From contig NZ_AP019720.1 in assembly GCF_006739205.1 (NCBI RefSeq), positions 806,001 to 870,000 of the forward strand: a stretch of 64,000 nucleotides of DNA, written 5' to 3'. Numbering within the stretch: the first letter of the stretch is position 1; each line of letters begins with the position of its first letter. The stretch is from Streptococcus mutans. GTDB lineage: Bacteria; Bacillota; Bacilli; Lactobacillales; Streptococcaceae. Below, piece by piece: positions 57,084-64,000 of this stretch. A program made the position numbers and the translations under genes. Below the pieces are notes generated by a model that was not told where the DNA came from, did no database searches, and was given only the letters and a program-made list of their open reading frames with translations.

Positions 57084-58808
57084 ATGTCTAGCGGAATTGT
57101 ATTGCTGATAGTGGCAATTGTATTGGTAGTGATTATTGCCTATCTTATTGCTATTATTATCAGAAAACGAAATGATTCGTTAATCACAAAATTGGAAGAA
57201 CGCAAACAAAATCTTTTTGATTTGCCCGTCAATGATGAAATTGAAGAAGTAAAGAAACTGCATTTGATTGGTCAAAGTCAAACGACTTTTCGTGAATGGA
57301 ATCAAAAATGGGTTGATTTGTCACTCAATTCATTTAGTGATATTGAAAATCATATTTTTGAAGCAGAAAACCTTAATGATACCTTTAATTTCATTCGTGC
57401 TCATAGTCAAATTAATAATATTGAAAGCCAGTTAAATCTAGCAGAAGAAGATATTAAGGCAATCAGAGAAGCGCTTGCTGTTTTGAAAGAGCAGGAAGAA
57501 AAAAACAGTGCTCGTGTTTTACATGCGCTTGAAATGTATGAAAGTTTGCAAGCTTCTATTGAAGAAGGAGATAGCAATTTTGGTATTACCATGCCTGAAA
57601 TCGAAAAGCAGCTCAAAAATATTGAAGCTGAATTCTCGCAATTTGTAACTTTAAATTCATCTGGAGATCCTGTTGAAGCATCGGAAATTCTTGATCGTGC
57701 TGAAGAACATACCATTGCTCTTGGGCAAATGACGGAGAAAATTCCTGCTATTGTGGCTAAATTGGAAGATGATTTCCCAGATCAATTGGATGATTTGGAA
57801 TCAGGCTACCGCCGTCTTTTGGAAGAAAATTATCATTTCCCTGAAAAGAATATTGAGGAACGTTTTCAAGAAGTTCGTGAAGCTATTGGCAATAACTCCA
57901 ATGAACTTGTTTCCCTAGATCTTGATAAGGCTGAGTCTGAAAATGAAGCGATTCAGGAAAAAATTGATTCTCTTTATGATATTTTTGAACGTGAAATTCG
58001 TGCGCATAAGAATATTGTCAAAAGCAAAAAGATTATCCCGGCTTACTTGGAACATGCCAAGAAAAATAATGAGCAGTTAGAAGCAGAAATTGAGCGTCTC
58101 AATCACAGATATATCTTAAATGAAAAAGAAGAACTCAATGTGCGTGACTTTAATGAAGAAATAGCTAGTGTAGAAAAAGATGTCTTGCCGATTATTGAGA
58201 ATTTTGATACTCAAGAAAAACCATTCTCTGTTTTGGAAGACAAATTTGATCGTGCTATTAAGAAACTTGACCTTGTTGAAGAAGGTCAGCTGGATGTTTT
58301 TAATAGCTTAAAAAACATTGAAAATGTTGAAAAGACGGCACGTCAGAAATTAGATAGCTATATTAATCGGCTTCATGCCATTAAACGTTTTATGGAAAAA
58401 CGCAATTTGCCTGGTATTCCGCAAGATTTTCTCAGTGTTTTCTTTACAACAAGTGCTCAGTTAGAAGCCTTAATGGATGAGTTGAATCGTGCTCGTATTC
58501 ATATTGAAACCGTCAATCGGATGACAGAAGCAGCGACAGTAGCTGTAGAGAATTTGGAAGAAACGGCTTACCGTGTTGTTCAAAATGCAACACTGACAGA
58601 GCAGTTGCTGCAATATTCAAACCGTTACCGCAGTTTTGAACCAAGTGTTCAAGAAAGCTTTGATATTGCCCTTAAGCTCTTTGAAACTGATTATGACTAC
58701 CAAGGTTCTTTTGATGAAATTTCTTATTCTTTAGAGACAGTAGAACCCGGCGTTACTGATCGTTTTGTTTCTTCTTATGAAAAAACGCGTGAAACCATTC
58801 GATTTTAA
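57084..58808 (+). CDS. ezrA: Septation ring formation regulator EzrA
   Basis: A 574-residue protein with one N-terminal membrane helix ([21 protein letters not shown], cytoplasm facing after it) followed by long spectrin-like coiled coils rich in Glu, Lys and Leu. EzrA limits FtsZ ring formation in Bacillus and positions wall enzymes in cocci. The EzrA signature near [23 protein letters not shown] and [15 protein letters not shown] is visible. RBS AAGGAG before ATG 57084. It follows gyrB on the same strand with its own promoter. Confidence 0.95.
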   Translation: MSSGIVLLIVAIVLVVIIAYLIAIIIRKRNDSLITKLEERKQNLFDLPVNDEIEEVKKLHLIGQSQTTFREWNQKWVDLSLNSFSDIENHIFEAENLNDTFNFIRAHSQINNIESQLNLAEEDIKAIREALAVLKEQEEKNSARVLHALEMYESLQASIEEGDSNFGITMPEIEKQLKNIEAEFSQFVTLNSSGDPVEASEILDRAEEHTIALGQMTEKIPAIVAKLEDDFPDQLDDLESGYRRLLEENYHFPEKNIEERFQEVREAIGNNSNELVSLDLDKAESENEAIQEKIDSLYDIFEREIRAHKNIVKSKKIIPAYLEHAKKNNEQLEAEIERLNHRYILNEKEELNVRDFNEEIASVEKDVLPIIENFDTQEKPFSVLEDKFDRAIKKLDLVEEGQLDVFNSLKNIENVEKTARQKLDSYINRLHAIKRFMEKRNLPGIPQDFLSVFFTTSAQLEALMDELNRARIHIETVNRMTEAATVAVENLEETAYRVVQNATLTEQLLQYSNRYRSFEPSVQESFDIALKLFETDYDYQGSFDEISYSLETVEPGVTDRFVSSYEKTRETIRF

Positions 58809-58843
58809 TGATACTGTATCAAACATTTGATGCTGTATAGATT

Positions 58844-58877
58844 GAGAGTTTGGGACGACTTTTGTCTCAAACTCTTT
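58844..58877 (+). terminator. ezrA terminator (repeat-type)
   Basis: GAGTTTGGGAC/GTCTCAAACTC stem and TTTCT. The 35 bases before it match the third part of the repeat at 18430-18470 (TCAAACATTTGATG). Confidence 0.85.
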
Positions 58878-59031
58878 CTATATTTAAGATAGAATGGGCA
58901 CCATCGTTGATTATTTTACAATCAAATTTAGACGGCACTGGCACATTAGCGGGTAGTGCTATTACTAAAGGTATTGCCGGATATAACTTACCATTTTAAT
59001 AAGTTGTTAATATATGGAAAGGCAAGTCATC
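58878..59031 (+). pseudogene. Possible relic of a small Gly-rich peptide gene
   Basis: One frame ending at TAA 58997 reads SNLDGTGTLAGSAITKGIAG followed by YNLPF, a small Gly/Ala-rich sequence with GxxxG-like spacing seen in class II bacteriocins. No start codon is in frame; the frame runs into the ezrA terminator. A relic at best. Confidence 0.25.
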
Positions 59032-59252
59032 ATGATACTTTCAAAAAGATCACTTTATCTAAATTATGGCTATTTATTTAGCCTGCCAATTATTTTGTTA
59101 GCCTCAGCTTTTTAGAAAATACAAGTGTTAAGATTGTTATTTTTGTCCTTTTTATAGTTGAATCTATCTTGGTCACTGCATTTTGCTGGAAAGACTTTGT
59201 AAAAATCTTCAAAGGCATTATAGATTTTATGAAAAATAATATAGAAAAGTAA
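59032..59252 (+). pseudogene. Small membrane-protein gene with frameshift
   Basis: ATG 59032 with GGAAAGG upstream opens MILSKRSLYLNYGYLFSLPI and stops at TAG 59113 after 27 codons. One base further the reading continues FLENTSVKIVIFVLFIVESI and then LVTAFCWKDFVKIFKGIIDF to TAA at 59250. A lost T in a T-run (59109-59113) explains it. Together about 73 residues with two hydrophobic segments. The function is unknown; small membrane or immunity-type proteins look like this. Confidence 0.5.
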
Positions 59253-59371
59253 CGGTTGTACCAGACTTAGCATTAGCTGCTGAAATTGCATATGCTCAGC
59301 AGTAAGGAAATGAGGTGCGGAATTTTGGCAGAAAAAACGAATCAAAAAAGATACTGAAATTATTGTATTGG

Positions 59372-59494
59372 TCATGCTGTTGGCTTCAATGGCACTTGCT
59401 TGGCTCTTGTGGCCAATATTAAAGGTCTTAGCTGGTTTTGTATTTATTTTAATTATGGCTGCTGCTATTTTTCAGTTTTCATCTGAAAAACAGT
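59372..59494 (+). CDS. Possible small membrane peptide
   Basis: An open frame of 40 codons from ATG 59372 (MLLASMALAWLLWPILKVLA onward), a very hydrophobic peptide ending FQFSSEKQ. The same frame reads back to FWQKKRIKKDTEIIVLV without a start codon, so the original start is unclear. No good ribosome site is visible. It lies in a patch of decayed ORFs. Confidence 0.3.
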
Positions 59495-59548
59495 AGATAG
59501 ATCAATTAATAACCAAGAGCTTGGGACAATAGTGACCTAGCTCAAACA

Positions 59549-59583
59549 AAAGAGCAACGGCTTCAAAACCGTTGCTCTTTGAA
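59549..59583 (+). terminator. Hairpin before the histidine leader
   Basis: AAAGAGCAACGG with CCGTTGCTCTTT, perfect 12-base stem. The T-run is short. Confidence 0.7.
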
Positions 59584-59668
59584 TAAGAGATAGTAGTAAT
59601 AAAATACCATTACGATGATATCATAAGCATTATCGCCCATTTATTGGCAGTCAGATAAAATTTAAGGC

Positions 59669-59697
59669 TTGCAATATTCAGAATTTTCTTGTAAAAT
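59669..59697 (+). promoter_or_regulatory. Promoter of the his operon leader
   Basis: TTGCAA, 17 bases, TAAAAT. It gives a leader of about 280 bases before hisC. Confidence 0.7.
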
Positions 59698-59703
59698 AAA
59701 GAA

Positions 59704-59961
59704 AATAGAAAAGCGATGAGAGAAAAAAATCTAAGAAATGAAACAGAGAGTATGGGAAGCTGAAAACATACAAAAAGCTTAGGTAACACATTCTTGAGTG
59801 CGGGTGCCAAATCGTGGGAAAGTAGTGCTCGACGGGTTATTCACGTTACGAATAGGAGTTTCAAACTCCTTGAGGGTAGTCTTGGCGACAGGCTACTGAA
59901 TGAAGGTGGAACCACGTGTGTGTCAGCGTCCTTGCAAATTTTTTGCGAGGGCGCTTTTTTG
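59704..59961 (+). promoter_or_regulatory. T-box riboswitch controlling the histidine operon
   Basis: The T-box sequence TGAAGGTGGAACCACG is at 59901-59916 and is followed by a terminator (GCGTCCTTGCAAA with TTTGCGAGGGCGC and TTTTTT, 59926-59960). Upstream, AGAGAGTATGGG and GCTGAAA belong to stem I, and CAC at 59787-59789 followed by ATTCTTGAG is the likely specifier codon, fitting tRNA-His. Uncharged tRNA-His should switch the leader to antitermination. The base after TGG in the T-box is A, which would not pair with the C73 of tRNA-His. Confidence 0.88.
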
Positions 59962-59982
59962 AATAGTTTGTTGAGGTGACAT

Positions 59983-61032
59983 ATGATTAGAGGATTACGA
60001 CAAATTGAACCTTATGTAGCAGGAGTTCAACCTGCTGAAAGGAAGATGATTAAGTTGAATACCAATGAAAATGCTTATGGTGCTAGTCCCAAAGTTCGTG
60101 AGGCTTTAGCCAATTTTGATGTTGATAATTTACGTAAGTATTCGACGCTTGAACAGGCTGATTTGCGAGCTGCCTTGGCTAACAATTTAAAGGTTAAGCC
60201 TGAACAGTTGATAATTGCTAATGGTTCAGATGATGTTTTATCTATTGCTTTCTTGGCCTTTTTCAATAACGATGAACCCGTCCTTTTCCCAGATTTAACG
60301 TATGGTTTTTATAAGGTTTGGGCAGATCTTTATCGGGTTAACTATCATGAAATTCCTTTAGCTGAGGATTTCACCATAAACACAGAAGACTATTTAGCTG
60401 ATAATGGCGGGATTATCTTGACCAATCCTAATGCCCCTACTGGCATTTACAAGCCTCTGAATGAAATTGAAAAGCTTCTCAAAGCCAATCAAGATACCGT
60501 AGTCATTATTGATGAGGCTTATATCAGTTTTGGCGGCCAATCGGCTCTTTCCTTATTAAATAAGTATAATAATCTTGTTATTACACGTACCTTTTCTAAG
60601 GATGCGGCTTTAGCAGGTTTGCGCGTTGGTTATGCCATTGCCAATGAGCCTTTGATTGCTGTTATGAATGCTGTTAAACATTCCATCAATCCTTATTCTG
60701 TTGATTTGTTGGCTGAAAGGTTGGCGACGGCAGCCGTTGAAGACTGGTCCTATTATCAGGAAAATGCTAAAAAGATTCAAAAGACCCGAGCTTGGTTTTC
60801 TGAGCAGTTAGTCAAACAAGGTTTTGATGTTTTGCCTAGTCAAGCAAATTTTGTCTTGACAAAACCCCATGATCTTGCGACAGCAAAGCTATTTGAAGAA
60901 TTAGAAGCTAGAAAAATTTATGTCCGCTATTTTCCAAAAGTCGAACGGATTAAAGATTATTTGCGGATTTCGATGGGGACACAAGAGGAAATGGAAGAGG
61001 TCGTTAAGGCCATTGAGGAAATAAGAGGATGA
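59983..61032 (+). CDS. hisC: Histidinol-phosphate aminotransferase
   Basis: A 349-residue PLP aminotransferase of histidine synthesis, turning imidazole-acetol phosphate into histidinol phosphate. Visible features are [15 protein letters not shown] (N-terminal substrate segment), [20 protein letters not shown], the PLP Asp in [12 protein letters not shown], and the PLP lysine in [19 protein letters not shown] (about residue 210). RBS TTGAGGTG before ATG 59983. First gene of the operon. It overlaps hisZ by 4 bases. Confidence 0.95.
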   Translation: MIRGLRQIEPYVAGVQPAERKMIKLNTNENAYGASPKVREALANFDVDNLRKYSTLEQADLRAALANNLKVKPEQLIIANGSDDVLSIAFLAFFNNDEPVLFPDLTYGFYKVWADLYRVNYHEIPLAEDFTINTEDYLADNGGIILTNPNAPTGIYKPLNEIEKLLKANQDTVVIIDEAYISFGGQSALSLLNKYNNLVITRTFSKDAALAGLRVGYAIANEPLIAVMNAVKHSINPYSVDLLAERLATAAVEDWSYYQENAKKIQKTRAWFSEQLVKQGFDVLPSQANFVLTKPHDLATAKLFEELEARKIYVRYFPKVERIKDYLRISMGTQEEMEEVVKAIEEIRG

Positions 61033-61991
61033 AGAAAACAAGTTTACCAGTTGGCATGCACGATAAGCTCTTCAAGCGAGCACGTGTCATGTATGAGATT
61101 GAGCGAGATATTAGTAATCTTTTAATTAAACAAGGTTTTAATCGCATTGAGACGCCTACTTTGGAACATTTTGAAGTTTTTGCGGATGACGTTTCTTCTG
61201 AGCATTACCACCTTTTTGATAAGAAAGGAAATCTCCTCAGTCTGCGTCCCGACATTACCAGCCAAATCGGTCGCGTCATTGCTTCGACACGTGTTGAAAC
61301 ACCGATTAAGTTCTCTTATTCGGGCAAGGTTTTCAAGTATAATGAGGAGCTACGCGGTTTGGCTAATGAGCACACACAAGCAGGTGTTGAAATTGTTGGC
61401 TACAAGACTCAAGATGCCATTAAAGATGCTCTGCTTTCAGCTAAAGATGCTTTGAAAGCCAGTGGCTTAAAAGATTATAAATTTGAATTTTCTCATGCAC
61501 ATATCTTGCAGACCATTTTTGCAAATTTAGACATTCCTGAAACTGCTAAGAAAGATTTGGCCACTTTCATTCAAGATAAAAATGTCACAGGTCTTAACGA
61601 ATTTACCCATCGTTACCCTAGTGAATTTGATGCCTTGATAAGACAGCTTCCTTTTCTTTTTGGGGAGAGTCATCAGGTCTTGAAAAAAGCTCGCCAGTTA
61701 ACTAATCATCAGACAATCTTATCAGCCCTGACTGATTTGGAAGACTTGTTGCAAGAACTGGCGGTTTCATTGGCAGAGATTACTTTGGATTTGGCACAAA
61801 TTGCTAGTATGCCTTATTATACGGGACTTATGTTCAAGGTATTTGGCGATAAGATTCCAGATGCTTTTGTATCAGGTGGTCGCTATGATAAGCTGTTTGA
61901 GCGTTTTGGTGCTAAAGAATTAACAGCCATCGGTTGGGCACTTGATATTGATAGTGTTTATCAGGCTATCCATGATCACATTCGCTTTTAG
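61029..61991 (+). CDS. hisZ: ATP phosphoribosyltransferase regulatory subunit HisZ
   Basis: A 320-residue HisRS-like protein lacking the anticodon-binding domain and tRNA-charging ability. Class II-like segments are [21 protein letters not shown] and [14 protein letters not shown], then [11 protein letters not shown] and [13 protein letters not shown]. It pairs with a short HisG to form the active, histidine-sensitive octamer. The length is shorter than some HisZ. It overlaps hisC by 4 bases and hisG follows after 9. Confidence 0.93.
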   Translation: MKKTSLPVGMHDKLFKRARVMYEIERDISNLLIKQGFNRIETPTLEHFEVFADDVSSEHYHLFDKKGNLLSLRPDITSQIGRVIASTRVETPIKFSYSGKVFKYNEELRGLANEHTQAGVEIVGYKTQDAIKDALLSAKDALKASGLKDYKFEFSHAHILQTIFANLDIPETAKKDLATFIQDKNVTGLNEFTHRYPSEFDALIRQLPFLFGESHQVLKKARQLTNHQTILSALTDLEDLLQELAVSLAEITLDLAQIASMPYYTGLMFKVFGDKIPDAFVSGGRYDKLFERFGAKELTAIGWALDIDSVYQAIHDHIRF

Positions 61992-62000
61992 GAGGGAATT

Positions 62001-62648
62001 ATGACAAAACAATTAACCATTGCCTTGACAAAAGGGCGAATTGAAAAGGATACGGTCAAATTACTTGAAAGAGCGGGTTTTGACATGTCTTTCATGGCTG
62101 ATAAGGGCCGTAATCTGATTTTTGAAAGTCCAGATAAAAGCTTTCGTTTTCTGCTTGTTAAGGCACCAGATGTCACAACCTATGTTCGTCATGGTGTAGC
62201 TGATATTGGTGTTGTGGGAAAAGATGTTCTGATCGAACATCCAACAGGTTACTTGGAAATGCTGGATCTCAATTTTGGACTTTGCAAATTTTCAGTAGCC
62301 TCCACACCAGATTATAATCCTAGTGATCATAAACGCAAGCGGATTGCAACCAAATATCCAACAGTTGCCAGAGACTTTTTTAATCAAAAAGGGGAGGATG
62401 TTGAAATTATTTCTATTCAAGGAAGTGTGGAAATTGCCCCTGTTATTGGTTTAGCGGATGCCATTGTCGATATTGTTGAGACAGGCAATACACTAGTCGC
62501 TAATGGCTTGGAAGTCTTTGAAGATATTTGTCGTATTTCAGCTCGCATGATTGTCAATAAGGCCAGTTTGAAAAATAAACCAGAATTATTGGCTTTCATC
62601 AAGAAAATGGAAGACCTTGTCGGTGATAGAGAGGTGGCTTTTAAATGA
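62001..62648 (+). CDS. hisG: ATP phosphoribosyltransferase, short form (catalytic subunit)
   Basis: A 215-residue short HisG. Motifs are [20 protein letters not shown], the pyrophosphate-loop region [24 protein letters not shown] and [13 protein letters not shown]. The short form lacks the C-terminal regulatory domain and depends on HisZ. First committed step of histidine synthesis. GGAGGG before ATG 62001. It overlaps hisD by 4 bases. Confidence 0.95.
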   Translation: MTKQLTIALTKGRIEKDTVKLLERAGFDMSFMADKGRNLIFESPDKSFRFLLVKAPDVTTYVRHGVADIGVVGKDVLIEHPTGYLEMLDLNFGLCKFSVASTPDYNPSDHKRKRIATKYPTVARDFFNQKGEDVEIISIQGSVEIAPVIGLADAIVDIVETGNTLVANGLEVFEDICRISARMIVNKASLKNKPELLAFIKKMEDLVGDREVAFK

Positions 62649-63928
62649 AACGTTTAACAGGAACAAATGAAGAGATTTCTAACATTTTATATCAAGAGCA
62701 GCTGGAACTCAGCAAGGAAAATTTAGATGTTGAAGCGACTGTTCGTGAGATTATCGAAAAAGTCAAAGAAGAAGGTGATGAGGCTTTACGAGCTTATTCT
62801 GAAAAATTTGATCATGTTGTATTATCTGAATTGCACGTTTCGGATCAAGTTGTCAATGAAGCTTTTGACAAGATTGATAAAGATGTTCTCACAGCACTTG
62901 AAAATGCAAAAGCTAATATTGAATCTTACCATAAGCAACAATTAGAAGGAGGTTTTGAAGATCAGCCCTCTCAAGGGGTGCTTCGCGGACAGCTGATTCG
63001 TCCCATTGAGCGCGTTGGTGTCTATGTTCCCGGTGGAACAGCAGCTTATCCATCATCTGTACTCATGAATGTTATTCCAGCTAAAATTGCTGGTGTGAAA
63101 GAAATCATTATGATTACACCGCCGCAGGAACATTTTGTCCCAGCTATTTTGGTTGCTGCCAAACTGGCCGGTGTTGATAAAATTTATCAGGTTGGCGGTG
63201 CCCAAGGAATTGCAGCTTTGGCTTATGGCACACAAACACTGCCTAAAGTGGATAAGATTACAGGCCCGGGCAATATCTTTGTAGCAACTGCTAAAAAGTT
63301 GGTTTATGGTGTGGTAGGCATTGATATGATTGCTGGACCATCGGAAATTGGTGTCATCGCAGATAGTACAGCCAATCCTGTTTATGTGGCTGCTGATTTG
63401 CTGTCTCAAGCAGAACATGATATACGTGCCCGTGCTATTCTCGTGACTAACTCAGCTGAATTGGCTGATGCGGTTGAATTAGAAATTGAAAAGCAGTTGC
63501 AAACCTTGCCACGTCAAGCTATCGCTCGTCCTTCAATTGAAAATAATGGTCGAATTATTATTGCCCAAGATGTGGAGAGCATGTTTGAACTCATGAATTT
63601 AGTGGCGCCAGAGCACTTAGAAATTGCTATAGATAAAGCTTATGATTATTTGGAACGGGTACAAAATGCTGGTTCGATTTTCCTTGGACATTACACCAGT
63701 GAACCAATTGGTGATTATTATGCTGGTGCCAACCATGTGCTGCCGACAACAGCTACCAGTCGTTTTTCATCAGCACTTGGTGTGCATGACTTTGTCAAAC
63801 GCATCCAATACACGCAATACAGTAAGGCTGCCGTTAATGCAGCTGAAAAAGGCATTACAACCCTTGCCTATGCCGAAGGTTTGCAGGCACATGCCAGAGC
63901 AATTGAGGTGAGAAATGACAAAAACTAA
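62645..63928 (+). CDS. hisD: Histidinol dehydrogenase
   Basis: A 427-residue zinc enzyme for the last two oxidations of histidine synthesis. Segments are [59 protein letters not shown] (the HisD signature region), DLLSQAEHD (zinc ligand His/Asp) and [16 protein letters not shown]. The full length is typical. It overlaps hisG by 4 bases and serB by 14. Confidence 0.96.
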   Translation: MKRLTGTNEEISNILYQEQLELSKENLDVEATVREIIEKVKEEGDEALRAYSEKFDHVVLSELHVSDQVVNEAFDKIDKDVLTALENAKANIESYHKQQLEGGFEDQPSQGVLRGQLIRPIERVGVYVPGGTAAYPSSVLMNVIPAKIAGVKEIIMITPPQEHFVPAILVAAKLAGVDKIYQVGGAQGIAALAYGTQTLPKVDKITGPGNIFVATAKKLVYGVVGIDMIAGPSEIGVIADSTANPVYVAADLLSQAEHDIRARAILVTNSAELADAVELEIEKQLQTLPRQAIARPSIENNGRIIIAQDVESMFELMNLVAPEHLEIAIDKAYDYLERVQNAGSIFLGHYTSEPIGDYYAGANHVLPTTATSRFSSALGVHDFVKRIQYTQYSKAAVNAAEKGITTLAYAEGLQAHARAIEVRNDKN

Positions 63929-64000
63929 GGGACTTTTGGTCATGGATGTTGACTCTACCCTTGTTCAGGAAGAAGTCATTGATCTTCTTGGAGATGAGGC
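63915..64000 (+). CDS. serB: Phosphoserine phosphatase, 3' end outside window
   Basis: The first 28 or so codons read [20 protein letters not shown] and VIDLLGDEA, the HAD motif DxDST with the SerB-typical EEVIDLL. It starts inside the end of hisD with a 14-base overlap, as part of the histidine operon. The remainder is outside the window. Confidence 0.9.
   Translation, partial: MTKTKGLLVMDVDSTLVQEEVIDLLGDE

Overview
The window is a chromosomal stretch of a low-GC streptococcus, almost certainly Streptococcus mutans. The order prfB-ftsE-ftsX, dinG-aspB-asnS, rapZ-yvcK-whiA, rodA-HAD-gyrB-ezrA and hisC-hisZ-hisG-hisD-serB fits that species as I remember it. So does the pair of CLC-type fluoride transporters behind a chorismate mutase gene. 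Species assignment rests on recognition of proteins and gene order, not on a database search.

Region 1 (1-7342) is the 3' end of a hybrid NRPS/PKS island, visibly AT-richer than the rest. It holds a terminal NRPS module (adenylation, carrier, reductase), an MFS exporter, an alpha/beta-hydrolase-fold protein whose nucleophile position is Glu, a stand-alone acyltransferase, a FabK-like flavin reductase and a Sfp-type phosphopantetheinyl transferase. The adenylation pocket reads as glycine and the module ends in a reductase, which fits a mutanobactin-type lipopeptide. The island ends at a nested insertion: an ISL3-family element inside an IS982-family element, each with readable target duplications and both transposases dead (7483-9835).

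Region 2 (9836-29156) is core genome: queG, prfB (with its programmed frameshift), ftsEX, a metallo-hydrolase, acetoin reductase, an ATP-grasp ligase, two esterases, dinG, aspB, asnS, an Fe-ADH-like dehydrogenase and ridA. Between the two esterases lies a small foreign-looking locus (18264-20836). It has an ISL3-end relic, a strong promoter, a frameshifted C-terminal piece of a YcaO-like protein, and an ABC permease and ATPase. I read it as a decayed azole-peptide (TOMM/RiPP) locus.

Region 3 (29287-50720) holds the DUF1003-rapZ-yvcK-whiA operon, an intergenic array of five hairpin modules joined by a repeated linker, a dipeptidase, an AdcR-controlled zinc-binding protein AdcA, a methyltransferase and two cupins. 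It continues with L31 type B, a DHH phosphoesterase, a YghU-type GST, adenosine deaminase, flavodoxin, an orphan SufB, a TVP38 protein, chorismate mutase with two CLC-F proteins, L19 with its leader, a MerR/MFS pair and tRNA-Arg(CCU).

Region 4 (50773-64000) has a divergent TetR/hydrolase pair, rodA, a HAD protein, gyrB, ezrA, a patch of decayed small ORFs, and a T-box-controlled histidine operon running off the window into serB. Several intergenic gaps carry dispersed hairpin repeats. Three genes (queG, dinG, the HAD gene) have a -10 box so close to the ATG that leaderless or near-leaderless mRNAs are likely.
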